Shown one piece after another: positions 43,704 through 56,098 of a stretch of DNA of 64,000 nucleotides; within the stretch, counting starts at the first letter, position 1, and every line of letters starts with the position of its first letter. The translations under genes were made by a program, and so were the position numbers. The notes below the pieces were generated by a model. The model was not told the origin of the DNA. It saw only the letters and a program-made list of their open reading frames with translations, and did no database searches. This DNA is from Elymus sibiricus (lineage: Eukaryota; Streptophyta; Magnoliopsida; Poales; Poaceae). The stretch lies in the NCBI GenBank assembly GCA_039707655.1, contig CM077665.1, positions 441,749,531 through 441,813,530 on the forward strand, in the 5' to 3' direction.

Positions 43704-45234
43704 TGTTGGAAATATGCCCTAGAGGCAATAATAAATTAGTTATTATTATATTTCCTTGTTCATGATAATCGTTTATTATCCATGCTATAATTGTATTGAT
43801 TGGAAACTCAAATACATGTGTGGGTACATAGACAACACTGTGTCCCTAGTAAGCCTCTAGTTAACTAGCTCGTTGATCAAAAGATGGTGAAGGTTTCCTA
43901 GCCATGGACATAAGATGTCATTTGATAACGGGATCACATCATTAGGAGAATGATGTGATGGACAAGACCCAAACTATAAACGTAGCATATGATCGTGTCA
44001 GTTTATTGCTATTGTTTTCTGCATGTCAAGTATCTGTTCCTATGACCATGAGATCATGCAACTCCCTGACATCGGAGGAATACCTTGTGTGTATCAAACG
44101 TCGCAACGTAACTGGGTGACTATAAAGATGCTCTACAGGTATCTCCGAGGGTGTCTGTTGGGTTGGCATGGATCAAGACTGGGATTTGTTACTCCGTGTG
44201 ACGGAGAGGTATCTCAGGGCCCACTCGGTAATACAATATCACAATGAGCCTTGCAAGCAATGTGACTAAAGTGTTAGCCACGAGATCTTGTATTACGGAA
44301 GGTTGTTCGGAGTCCCAGATAAGATCCCGGACATGACGAGGATCTCCGGAAGAGTCCGAAGGTAAAGATTGATATATGTGATAATAGTGTTTTGATCTCC
44401 GGAAGGGTTCCGGAATTCACCGGAAGGGGTTCCGGATGTTTACCGAAGTGTTTGGGTGCAGCAACACTTTATATGAGCCAAAGGGGTAAAGCCCACGAGG
44501 TATTGGAAAGGTCAAAAGGAAGTTTTGCTGCTGCCTTAAGCGGTACTACCGCTGGTAAGGTAGTACTACCGCGTAAGCGGTACTACCGCTTGTGTGAAGC
44601 GGTACTACCGCTCAAGCGGTACTACCGCTCGTGAGCGGTACTACCTCTTGTACGCGATACTGCTGGAATCCGAGTTGGACTCTTTCCGTGCGGGCCAAAC
44701 CGACCTTGTGCGGGCAAAACCGACCTTGTGGAGGCTTTCTCTCCAAGTTTAGACCCCAGGGCTCAACATATAAATAGAGGGGCAGGGCTAACACACGGGA
44801 CACATCAAGATTTCTCAAGCCGTGTGCCGGCAACCCTAACCCTCTAGTTCCTCCTGTCATAATCTCCGTAGTGCTTGGCGAAGCCCTGCAGAGATTGTTC
44901 CTCACCACCATCACCACGCCGTCGTGCTGCCGGAACTCATCTACTACTTCATCATCGCTCGCTGGATCGAGGAGGTGAAGGCGTCATCAAGCCGTACGTG
45001 TGTTGAACGCGGAGGTGCCGTCCGTTCGGCACTAGTTCGTGATCGGATCGAGGGACGACTTGCGATTTGGATCGCGGAGACGTTCGACTACATCAACCGC
45101 GTTTCTTAACGCTTCCGCTTAGCGATCTACAAGGGTATGTAGATTCACTCTCCCTCTCGTAGATGCTCATCACCATGGATAGATCTTGTGTGTGCGTAGG
45201 AAAATTTTTGTTTCCCATGCAACGTTTCCCAACA
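43704..45234 (+). repeat. 3' LTR of E2
   Basis: 1531 bp. Compared with the 5' LTR it lacks about 320 bp between TATTACGGA and AGGTTGTTCGG (junction near 44293). TATA box at 44769-44776. Confidence 0.93.
44539..44648 (+). repeat. Palindromic AGCGGTACTACCGCT array, six units (E2 3' LTR)
   Basis: Same unit as at 37770-37843 but with two additional copies, the last one degenerate. Flanks on both sides match the 5' LTR. Confidence 0.9.
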
Positions 45235-45239
45235 ATGTT

Positions 45240-45247
45240 CCCCAACA
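45240..45247 (+). repeat. Last eight bases of the E1 5' LTR
   Basis: CCCCAACA, directly after the ATGTT duplication of E2. It is followed by GTGGCATCA, the start of E1's primer-binding site. Confidence 0.85.
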
Positions 45248-48200
45248 GTGGCATCATGTGCCCGTGTTGAGAGGTATGAGACCTCCAAAAAAATTCTTTG
45301 CCTGCAAGATGAAGGAAAATAACTCAATCGGTGAGCTTGTGCTCAGATTGTCTGGGTGCTACAATCGCTTGAATCGAGTGGGAGTTGATCTTCTAGATAA
45401 GATAGTGATTGATATAGTTCTCCAAGTCACTGTCACTAAGCTACTAGAGCTTCGTGATGAACTATATAATGCCAGGGATGGAAATAATGATCCCCGAGCT
45501 GTTCGTGATGTTTGACACCGCGAAGGTAGAAATCAAGAAGGAGCATCAAGTGTTGATGGTTAGTAAAACCACTAGTTTCGAGAAGGGCAAGGGCAAGGAG
45601 GGAAACTTCATGGATGGCAAGTCAGTTGCTGCTCCAGTGAAGAAACCCAAGGTTGAACCCAAACCCAAGACTAAGTGCTTCTATTATGAGGAGAACGGTC
45701 GCTGAAGTGGAACAACCCTAGATACTTGGTAGATAAGAAGGTTGGCAACTTCGACAGAAGTATATTTGATATACGTGTTATTAATGTGTACCTTACTAGT
45801 ACTCCTAGTAGCACCTGGGTATTGGATACCGGTTCGGTTGCTAAATGTTAGTAACTCGAAATAAAAGCTACGGAATAAACGGAGGCTAGCTAAGGGTGAG
45901 GTGACGATGAGTGTTGGAAGTGTTTCCAAGGTTGATGTGATCACCATCGCACGCTCTCTCTACCTTCGGGATTAGTGATGAACCTAAATAAATGTTATTT
46001 GGTGTTTGCATTAAGCATGAACGTGATTAGATCATGTTTATTGCAATACGGTTATTCATTTAAGTTAGAGAATAATGGTTATTCTGTTTACATGAATAAT
46101 ACCTTCAATGGTCATGCACCCAATGAGAATGGTTTATTGAATCTTGATCGTAGTGATACACATGTTCATAATATTGATGCCAAAAGATACAAAGTTAATA
46201 ATGATACGTACCACATACTTGTGGCACTACCGCTAAATGTCATATTGGTGTAAAACGCATGAAGAAACTCCATGCTGATGGATCTTTGGACTCATTCGAT
46301 TTCGAATCGGTTGAGACATGCGGACCATGCCTCATGGGCAAGATGACTAAGAACCCATTTTCCGGTATGATGGAGCGGGCAAGTAACTTATTGGAAATAA
46401 TACATGTTGATGTATTCGGTCCGATGAGTGTTGTAGCGTGCGGTGGATATCGTTAGTTTCCTACCTTCACTGACGATTTGAGTAGATATGGGGATATTTA
46501 CTTAATGAAACACAAGTCTGAAACGTTTGAAAAGTTCAAACAAAATCAGAGTGAAGTTTGAGATCATCGTGACAAGAAGATAAAATGTCTAAGATAGGAT
46601 CGTGGAGGTAAATATCTGAGTTACGAATTTGGTATACAACTTAAGACAATGTGGAAGTTGTTTCACAACTCACGCTACCTGGAACACCATAGTGTGATGC
46701 TGTGTCCGAACGTCGTAGTCGTGCTCTATTGGATATGGTGCGAACTATGATGTCTCTTATCGATTTGCCACTATCGTTTTGGGGTTATGCATTAGAGACA
46801 ACTACATTCACTTTAAAAGGGGCACCATCTAAGTCCGTTGAGATGACACCGTATGAATTTTGGTTTGGCAGAAACCTAAGTTGTCATTTCTTAATGTTTG
46901 GGGCTGCGACGCTTATGTGAAAAAGGGTTTTCACCTAATGAGCTCGAACCCAAAGCGGACAAATGCATCTTCATAGAATACCCTAACATAACAGTTGGGT
47001 AAACCTTCTATCTTAGATCCAAGCACAAAGTGGTTGTTGCTAAAACGGGTCCTTTCTCGAGAAAGAGTTTCTCTCGAAAGAATTGAGTGGAAGGAAGATA
47101 GAACTTGATGAGGTCGTTGAACCTTTATTTCAACAAGAGAGTAGCGCAGCGCAGAAAGTTGTTTCTATGGAGCCTACGTTATTTGAAGAGGAAGTTAATG
47201 ATGATGATCATGAAGCGTCGGATCAAGTTACTATCGAACCTCGTAGGTCGACAAGGACGCGTACTGCTCCTGAGTGGTACGGCAACCCTGTCTTAGAGGT
47301 CATGTTGTTGGACAACGATGAACCTACGAGCTATGGAGAAGCGATGATGGGCCCGGATTTCGAGAAATGGTTAGAGGCCATGAAATCCGAGATGAGATCC
47401 ATGTATGAAAACAAAGTATGGGATTTGGAAGTATTACCTGAAGGGCGAAAGGCCATTCAGAACAAATGGATCTTTGAAAGGAAGACGGACGCGGACGGTA
47501 ATGTCACCGTCTATAAAGCTCGACTTGTGGCAAAGGGTTTTTCACAAGTTCAAGGAGTTGACTACGATGAGACTTTCTCACCCGTAGCGATGCTAAAGTC
47601 TGTTGGAATTATGTTAGCAGTTGCTGCATTTTTCGATTATGAAATCTGGCAGATGGATGTCAAAACAGAGTTTCCTTAACGGTTTCCGTGAGGAAAGGTT
47701 GTATGTGATACAACCAGAGGGTTTTGTCAGTCCTAAGGATGCTAAAATGTATGCAAGCTCCAGCGATCCTTCTATGGACTGGAGCAAGCATCTCGGAGTT
47801 GGAATATACGCTTTGATGAGGTGATCAAAGTTTTTGGGTCTATACAAAGTTTATGAGAAACTTGTATTTACAATAAAGTGAGTGGGAGCACTATAGAATT
47901 TCTGATAAGTTTATGTGGATGACATATTGTTGATCGGAAATGATGTAGAATTTCTAGAAAGCATAAAGGATTTTTCAAAGGAAAACCTGGAATGAAGCTA
48001 CTTGAATATTGGGCATCAGGATCTATAGAGATAGATCAAGACGTCTGATAAAACTTTCAATGAGTACATACGTTGACTAGATTTTGAAAGAGTTCAAAAT
48101 GTACCAGTCAAAGAAAGAGTTCTTGCCTGGTTTGTAAGGTGTGGAGTTGAGTGAGACTCAAAGCTCGACCACGGAAGAAGAAAGAGAAAGGACGAAGGTC

Positions 48201-48699
48201 GTCCCCTATGCCTTATCCATAGGCATGTATAGTATGCCATGCTGTGTACCGCACCTGGTGTGTGCCTTGCCATGGGTCTGTCAAGGGGTACAAGAGTGAT
48301 CCAGGAGTGGATCACTGGACAGCGGTCAAGATTATCCTTAGTAACTAGAGGACTAAGGAAATATTTCTCGATTATGGAGGTGATAAAGAGTTCGTCGTAA
48401 AGGGTTACGTCGATGCAAACTTTAACACCAATCCGGATGACTCTGAGTAGCAATCCGGATACGTATAGTGGAGCAGCCATTTGGAATAGCTCCAAGTGCA
48501 GTGTGGTAGCAGTGTCTACAGTATGACATATAGATTTGCAAAGAACACACAGATATGAATGTTGCAGACCGTTGACTAAAGACCTCTCTCACATGCAAAG
48601 CACGATCGAACCCCAGAACTCATTGGGTGTTAGATTCATAGCAATGTAAATCACATGGTGATGTGAACTAGATTATTGACTCTAGTGCAAGTGGGAGAC
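45248..48699 (+). pseudogene. E1 internal domain, heavily decayed gag-pol
   Basis: After a primer-binding-site remnant the sequence jumps directly into mid-gag (about 45260), so roughly 1.5 kb of leader and gag N-terminus is missing compared with E2. Gag remnants run to about 45705, where the zinc knuckle has lost its ligands (CFYYEENGR). Protease-integrase fragments lie at 45975-46920 with many frameshifts; MTKNPFSGMMERASNLLEIIH and LDMVRTMMSLIDLPLSFWGYAL are recognisable. A well-kept stretch of the linker and reverse transcriptase is at 47083-47679 and closely resembles E2. After 47680 the rest of reverse transcriptase and RNase H is broken, with part of RNase H deleted near 48525. It cannot encode a working protein. 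Confidence 0.88.
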
Positions 48700-49095
48700 T
48701 GTTGGAAATATGCCCTAGAGGCAATAATAATTTAGTTATTATCATATTTCCTTGTTCATGATAATCGTTTATTATCCATGCTATAATTGTATTGATTGGA
48801 AACTCAAATACATGTGTGGGTACATAGACAACACTGTGTCCCTAGTATGCCTCTAATAGACTAGCTCGTTGATCAAAGATGGTCAAAGGTTTCCTAGCCA
48901 TAGACATGAGATGTCATTTGATAACGGGATCACATCATTAGGAGAATGATGTGATGGACAAGACCCAAACTATAAACATAGCATATGATCGTGTCAGTTT
49001 ATTGCTATAGTTTTCTGCATGTCAAGTATCTGTTCCTATGACCATGAGATCATGCAACTCACTGACACCGGAGGAATACCTTGTGTGTATCAAAT
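48700..49095 (+). repeat. 3' LTR of E1, first part
   Basis: 396 bp from TGTTGGAAAT up to the E3 insertion; the LTR resumes at 57814. It is preceded by the polypurine tract at 48689-48699. Confidence 0.92.
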
Positions 49096-50789
49096 TGTTG
49101 GGAGACGTAGTAGTAAATCAAAAAATTTCCTACGTGTTCACCAAGATCTATCTATGGAGAATCCAGCAACGAGTAAGGGGAGAGTGAATCTTCATACCCT
49201 TGAAGATCGCTAAGCGGAAGCGTTACAAAGAACGCGGTTGATGGAGTCGTACTCGCGGCGATTCAAATCGCGGAAGATCCGATCCAAGCACCGAACAGAC
49301 GGCGCCTCCGCGTTCAACACACGTACAGCCCGGGGACGTCTCCTCCTTCTTGATCCAGCAAGGGGAAAGGAGAAGTTGAGGGAGAGCTCCGGCAGCACGA
49401 CGGCGTGGTGGCGGTGGAGCTCGTGGTTCTCCGGCAGAGCTTCGCTAAGCGCTACGGAGGAGGAGGAGGTGTAGGAAGGGGGAAGGGCTGCGCCAAGGGA
49501 AGGGTGTGTAGCTGCCCTCCCACCCCCACTATTTATAGGGGGAAGGGGAGAAGGGGCCAGCCCCCTTAGATCCATCTAGAGGGGGGGGGGCGGCGGCCCC
49601 CCTTAGGGTTTCCAACCCTAGGCGCCTTGGGCCCTTGGGGCGGCTGCCCCCCGGGGGGACGCGGCCCCCTTAGGGTTCCCAACCCAAATGCAGCCCATTA
49701 GGTCCTCCATGGCAGGTGGACCCTCACGGTGGCCACCCGGAACCCCTTCGGTGGTCCCGGTACAATACCGATAAACCCCGAAACCTTTCCGGTGACTGAA
49801 ACTGGACTTCCCATATATAAATCTTCACCTCCGGACCATTCCGGAACTCCTCATGATGTCCGGGATCTCATCCGGGACTCCGAACAACTTTCGGTAACCA
49901 CATACAATTCCCATTACAACTCTAGCATCACCGAACCTTAAGTGTGTAGACCCTACGGGTTCGGGAGGCACGTAGACATGACCGAGACACCTCTCCGGTC
50001 AATAACCAACAGCGGGATCTGGATACCCATGTTGGCTCCCACATGCTCCACGATGATCTCATCGGATGAACCACGATGTCGGGGATTCAATCAATCCCGT
50101 ATACAATTCCCTTTGTCTACCGGTATGATACTTGCCCGAGATTCGATCGTCGGTATCCCTATACCTTGTTCAATCTCGTTACCGGCAAGTCTCTTTACTC
50201 GTTCCGCAACACATCATCCCGTGGCTAACTCCTTAGTCACATTGAGCTCATTATGACGATGTCTTACCGAGTGGGCCCAGAGATACCTCTCCGTCATACG
50301 GAGTGACAAATCCCAGTCTCGATTCGTGCCAACCCAACAGATACTTTCGGAGATACCCGTAGTGTACCTTTATAGCCACCCAGTTACGTTGTGACGTTTG
50401 GCACACCCAAAGTATTCCTATGGTATCCGGGAGTTGCACAATCTCATGGTCTAAGGAAACGATACTTGACATTGGAAAAGCTTTAGCAGACGAACTACAC
50501 GATCTTGTGCTATGCTTAGGATTGGGTCTTGTCCATCACATCATTCTCCTAATGATGTGATCCCGTTATCAACGACATCCAATGTCCATGGTCATGAAAC
50601 CGTGACCATCTATTGATCAACGAGCTAGCCAACTAGAGGCTCACTAGGGACATGTTGTGGTCTATGTATTCACACATGTATTACGGTTTCCGGTTAACAC
50701 AATTATAGCATGAACAATAGACAATTATCATGAACAAGGAAATACAATAATAACCATTTTATTATTGCCTCTAGGGCATATTTCCAATA
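49096..50789 (-). repeat. 3' LTR of E3
   Basis: 1694 bp. On the minus strand it begins TATTGGAAATATGCCC, so the first dinucleotide is TA where the 5' LTR has TG, and ends CTCCCAACA. TATA box at 49530-49537 (TATAAATA, minus). Confidence 0.93.
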
Positions 50790-50821
50790 GTCTCCCACTT
50801 GCACTAGAGTCAATAATCTAG

Positions 50822-53800
50822 TTACATTGTGATGAATCGAACACCCATAGCATTCTGGTGTTGATCATGTTTTGCTCGTGAGAGAGGTTTAGTCAATGGA
50901 TCTGCGACATTCAGATCCGTATGTACTTTACAAATATCTATATCTCCCTCCTGAATGTAATCACGGATGGAGTTGAAGCGGCGCTTGATGTGTCTTGTCT
51001 TCTTGTGAAACCTGGGCTCCTTGGCAAGGGCAATAGCTCCAGTGTTGTCACAGAATAGAGTCATCGGGCCCGACGCATTGGGAATTACTCCTAGGTCGGT
51101 GATGAACTCCTTCATCCAGACTCCTTCCTTTGCTGCTTCCGAAGCAGCTATATACTCCGCTTCACATGTAGATGCCGCCACGACACTTTGCTTGCTGCTG
51201 CACCAGCTGACTGCCCCTCCGTTCAAAATATACACGTATCCGGTTTGCGACTTGGAGTCGTCCGGATCTATGTCGAAGCTAGCATCGACGTAACCCTTTA
51301 CGATGAGCTCTTCGGCACCTCCATATACGAGAAACATGTCCTTTGTCCTTTTCAGGTACTTCAGGATATTCTTGACCGCTGTCCAGTGTTCCGCTTCGGG
51401 ATCACTTTGGTACCTCCCTACCAAACTTATGGCAAGGTTAACATTAGGTCTGGTACACAGCATGGCATACATAATAGAGCCTATGGCTGAAGCATAGGGG
51501 ATGACACTCATCTCTTCTCTATCCTTTGCCGTGGTCGGGCACTGAGTCGTACTCAATCTCACACCCTGTAACACAGGCAAGAACCCCTTCTTGGACTGAT
51601 CCATATTGAACTTCTTCAATATCTTTTCAAGGTATGTGCTTTGTGAAAGACCTATGAGGCGTTTCGATCTATCTCTATAGATCTTAATACCTAATATGTA
51701 AGCAGCTTCTCCAAGGTCCTTCATTGAAAAACATTTATTCAAGTAGGCCTTTACACTTTCCAAAAGTTCTATATCATTTCCCATCAGCAATATGTCATCC
51801 ACATATAATATGAGAAATGCTACAGAGCTCCCACTCACTTTCTTGTAAATACAGGGTTCTCCATAAACCTGCATAAACCCAAACACTTTAATCACCTCAT
51901 TAAAGCGAATGTTCCAACTCCGAGATGCTTGCACCAGCCCATAGATGGAGCGCTGGAGCTTGCATACTTTGTTAGCATCTTTAGGATCGACAAAACCTTC
52001 CGGCTGCATCATATACAGTTCTTCCTTAAGGAAGCCATTAAGGAATGCCGTTTTGACGTCCATTTGACTGATCTCATAATCATAAAATGCGGCAATTGCT
52101 AACATGAGTCGGACAGACTTCAGCATCGCTACGGGTGAGAAAGTATCATCGTAGTCAACTCCTTGAACTTGTCGATAACCCTTAGCGACAACCCGAGCCT
52201 TATAGACGGTCACATTACCATCCGCGTCAGTCTTCTTCTTAAAGATCCATTTATTTTCAATGGCTCGCTTATCATCAGGCAAGTCCACCAAAGTCCACAC
52301 TTTGTTCTCATACATGGATCCTATCTCGGATTTCATGGCTTCAAGCCATTTGTTGGAATCCGGGCCCGCCATCGCTTCTTCATAGTTCGAAGGTTCACTG
52401 TTGTCCAACAACATGATCTCCAGGACAGGGTTGCCGTACCACTCTGGTGCGGAACGTGTCCTGGTGGACCTTCGACGTTCAATAGTAACTTGATCTGAAG
52501 TTTCATGATCATCATCATTAACTTCCTCTCCAGCCGGTGTAGGCTCCACAGAAACAACTTCCTGTGCTGCGCTACCCTCCGGTTCGAGTGGAGGTACAAT
52601 TACCTCATCAAGTTCTATTTTCCTCCCACATACCTCTTTCGAGAGAAACTCTTTCTCGAGAAAGGATCCATTCTTGGCAACAAAGACTTTGCCTTCGGAT
52701 CTGAGGTAGAAGGTATACCCAATAGTCTCTTTGGGATATCCTATGAAGACGCACTTTTCCGCTTTGGGTTCGAGCTTCTCAGGTTGAAGTTTCTTCACAT
52801 AAGCATCGCATCCCCAAACTTTTAGAAACGACAGCTTAGGTTTCTTTCCAAACCATAATTCATACGGTGTCGTCTCAACGGACTTTGACGGTGCCCTATT
52901 TAAAGTGAATGCGGCAGTCTCTAATGCATATCCCCAAAATGATAGCGGTAAGTCGGTAATAGACATCATAGATCGCACCATATCCAATAGAGTGCGGTTA
53001 CGACGTTCAGACACACCATTTAGCTGAGGTGTGCCAGGCGGCGTGAGTTGTGAAACAATTCCACATTTCCTTAGGTGCGTGCCAAACTCGTGACTTAAAT
53101 ATTCTCCGCCACGATCAGATCGTAGGCACTTTATTTTCCTGTCACGTTGATTCTCTACCTCACTTTGAAATTCCTTGAACCTTTCAAAGGTTTCAGACTT
53201 GTGTTTCATTAAGTAGACATACCCATATCTTCTCAAGTCATCAGTGAGGGTGAGAACATAACGGTAGCCACCGTGAGCCTCGACGCTCATTGGACCGCAT
53301 ACATCGGTATGTATTATCTCCAACAAGTCAGTTGCTCGCTCCATTGTTCCAGAGAACGGAGTCTTGGTCATCTTGCCCATGAGGCATGGTTCGCACGTGT
53401 CAAATGATTCGAAATCAAGAGACTCCAAAAGTCCATCAGCATGGTGCTTCTTCATGCGTTTGACACCAATATGACCAAGGCGGCAGTGCCACATGTAAGT
53501 GGGACTATCGTTATCAACCTTACAATTTTTGGTACTCACACTATGGACATGTGTAACATCACGTTCGAGATTCATCAAAAATAAACCATTGACCAGCGGG
53601 GCATGACCATAAAACATTTCTCTCATATAAATAGAACAACCATTATTCTCAGATTTAAATGAGTAGCCATCTCGCATCAAACGAGATCCAGATACAATGT
53701 TCATGCTCAAAGCTGGTACTAAATAACAATTATTGAGGTTTAAAACTAATCCCGAAGGTAGATGTACAGGTAGCGTGCCGACGGCGATCACATCGACCTT

Positions 53801-54811
53801 GGAACCATTCCCGACGCGCATCGTCACCTCGTCCTTTGCCAGTCTCCGCTTATTCCGCAGCTCCTGCTTGGAGTTACAAATGTGAGCAACTGCACCGGTA
53901 TCAAATACCCAGGAGCTACTACGAGCGCTGGTTAGGTACACATCAATAACAAGTATATCACATATACCTTTAACATTGCCGGCCTTCTTATCCGCTAAGT
54001 ACTTGGGGCAATTCCGCTTCCAGTGACCGGTACCCTTGCAATAAAAGCACTCAGTCTCAGGCTTGGGTCCATTCTTGTTCTTCTTCCCGGCAACTTGCTT
54101 ACCGGGCGCGGCAACAGCTTTGCCGTCCTTCTTGAAGTTCTTCTTACCCTTGCCTTTCTTGAAACTAGTGGTCTTATTCACCATCAACACTTGATGCTCC
54201 TTTTTGATCTCGACCTCCGCTGATTTCAGCATCGACTACAACTCAGGAATGGACTTCTCCATACCCTGCATGTTGTAGTTCATCACAAAGCTCTTGTAGC
54301 TAGGTGGAAGCGACTGGAGGATTCTGTCAATGACCGAGTCATCCGGGAGATTAACTCCCAGCTGAGTCAAGCGGTTGTGTAACCCAGACATTTTGAGTAT
54401 GTGCTCACTGACAGAACTATTCTCCTCCATCTTACAGCTGAAGAACTTGTCGGAGACGTCATATCTCTCGACCCGGGCATGAGCTTGGAAAACCAGTTTC
54501 AGCTCTTGGAACATCTCATATGCTCCGTGTTGCTCAAAACACTTTTGGAGCCCCGGTTCTAAACTGTAAAGCATGCCGCACTGAACAAGGGAGTAATCAT
54601 CGCAGCGTGACTGCCAAGCGTTCGTAACGTCTTGGTCCGCTGGGAAAATGGGTGGGTCACCTAGCGGTGCATCGAGGACATACAATCTCTTGGAAGCTAT
54701 GAGGATGATCCTCAAGCTACGGACCCAGTCCGCATAGTTGCTTCCATCATCTTTCAGCTTGGTTTTCTCTAGGAACGCGTTGAAGTTGAGGGTGACATTA
54801 GCGTTGGCCAT
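50822..54811 (-). pseudogene. E3 gag-pol polyprotein with a single in-frame stop
   Basis: One frame of 1330 codons from the ATG at 54811 to the stop at 50822, broken only by TAG at 54236-54238 (codon 192). Before the stop: the gag core. After it, an open frame of 1136 residues holds the zinc knuckle CFYCKGTGHWKRNC, protease WVFDTGAVAH, integrase (WHCRLGH, HTDVCGPM, LRSDRGGEY), reverse transcriptase with intact YVDD in ILYVDDILLMGN, and RNase H (YVDASFDID, CEAEYIAASEA, FCDNTGAIALA) ending FITM. All catalytic motifs I can see are intact. The stop lies inside gag, upstream of the zinc knuckle, an unlikely place for programmed readthrough, so it is probably a mutation. Confidence 0.93.
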
Positions 54812-56084
54812 TGGATCTACAATATAGATTGGAAAAACATTTTTAGACTAAGTTCATGATAATTAAGTTCACATAATCAAATTATTTAATGAACTCCCAC
54901 TTAGATAGACATCTCTCTAGTCATCCAAGTGATACATGATCCATGTCAACTAGCCCGTGTCCGATCATCACGTGAGACGGACTAGTCATCCATGGTGAAC
55001 ATCTCTATGTTGATCGCATCTACTATACGACTCATGTTCGACCTTTCGGTCTTCCGTGTTCCGAGGCCATGTCTGTACATGCTAGGCTCGTCAAGTCAAC
55101 CTAAGTGTTTCGCGTGTGTAAATCTGGCTTACACCCGTTGTATGCGAACGATAGAACCTATCACACCCGATCATCACGTGGTGCTTCGGAACAACGATCC
55201 TTAGCAACGGTGCACAGTTAGGGTGAACACCTTTCTTGAAATTTTATTGAGAGATCATCTTATTTACTACCGTCGTTCTAAGCAAATAAGATGTAAACAT
55301 GATAAACATCACATGCAATCAATATAGTGACATGATATGGCCAATATCATCTTGCTCCTTTGATCTCCATCTTCGGGGCACCATGATCATCACTGTCACC
55401 GGCACGACACCATGATCTCCATCATCATGATCTCCATCATTGTGTCTTCATGAAGTTGTCTCGCCAACTATTACTTCTACTACTATGGCTAACGTTTAGC
55501 AATAAAGTAAAGTAATTACATGGCGTTTATGATTGACACGCAGGTCATACAATAAAATAAGACAACTCCTATGGCTCCTGCCGGTTGTCATACTCATCGA
55601 CATGCAAGTCGTGAATCCTATTACAAGAACATGATCAATCTCATACATCACAATGCATCACATCACATCCTTTTGGCCATATCACATCACAAGGCATATG
55701 CTGCAAAAACAAGTTAGACGTCCTCTAATTTGTAGTTGCAAGTTTTACGTGGCTGCTATAGGGTTCTAGCAAGAACGTTTCTTACCTATGCCAAAACCAC
55801 AACGTGATATGCCAATTGCTATTTACCCTTCATAAGGACCCTTTTCATCGAATCCAATCCGACTAAGGTGGGAGAGACAGACACCCGCTAGCCACCTTAT
55901 GGAACAAGTGCATGTCAGGCGGTGGAACCGGTCTCACGTAAGCGTACGTGTAAAGTTGGTCCGGGCCGCTTCATCCCACAATACCGCCGAATCAAGATAA
56001 GACTAGTAACGGCAAGCAAATTAACAAGATCGACGCCCACAACAACTTGTGTTCTACTCGTGCATAGATTCTACGCATAGACCT
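54812..56084 (-). other. Untranslated leader of E3
   Basis: About 1.27 kb between the primer-binding site and the gag ATG; no supported coding frame. Similar in length and partly in sequence to the E2 leader. Confidence 0.75.
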
Positions 56085-56097
56085 AGCTCTGATACCA
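56085..56097 (-). other. Primer-binding site of E3, initiator tRNA-Met
   Basis: TGGTATCAGAGCT on the minus strand, one base from the LTR end; a full match to the tRNA 3' end. Confidence 0.92.
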
Positions 56098-56098
56098 C

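Larger units (their letters stand above)
36622..45234 (+). mobile_element. BARE/WIS/Angela-type Copia element E2
   Basis: 8613 bp, flanked by a perfect target-site duplication ATGTT (36617-36621 and 45235-45239). LTRs differ in length (1808 and 1531 bp) because of a deletion of about 320 bp in the 3' LTR, partly offset by extra copies of a palindromic repeat. Elsewhere the LTRs differ at roughly 1% of sites by eye. Gag-pol is nearly complete but has a frameshift, three stops and a lost catalytic Asp in reverse transcriptase. E2 lies inside the 5' LTR of E1, so it is the younger of the two. Confidence 0.95.

Noticed and set aside
54236..54238. Programmed readthrough stop in E3
   Set aside because: It lies inside gag before the zinc knuckle, unlike known gag-pol recoding sites, and is absent from the equivalent place in E2.
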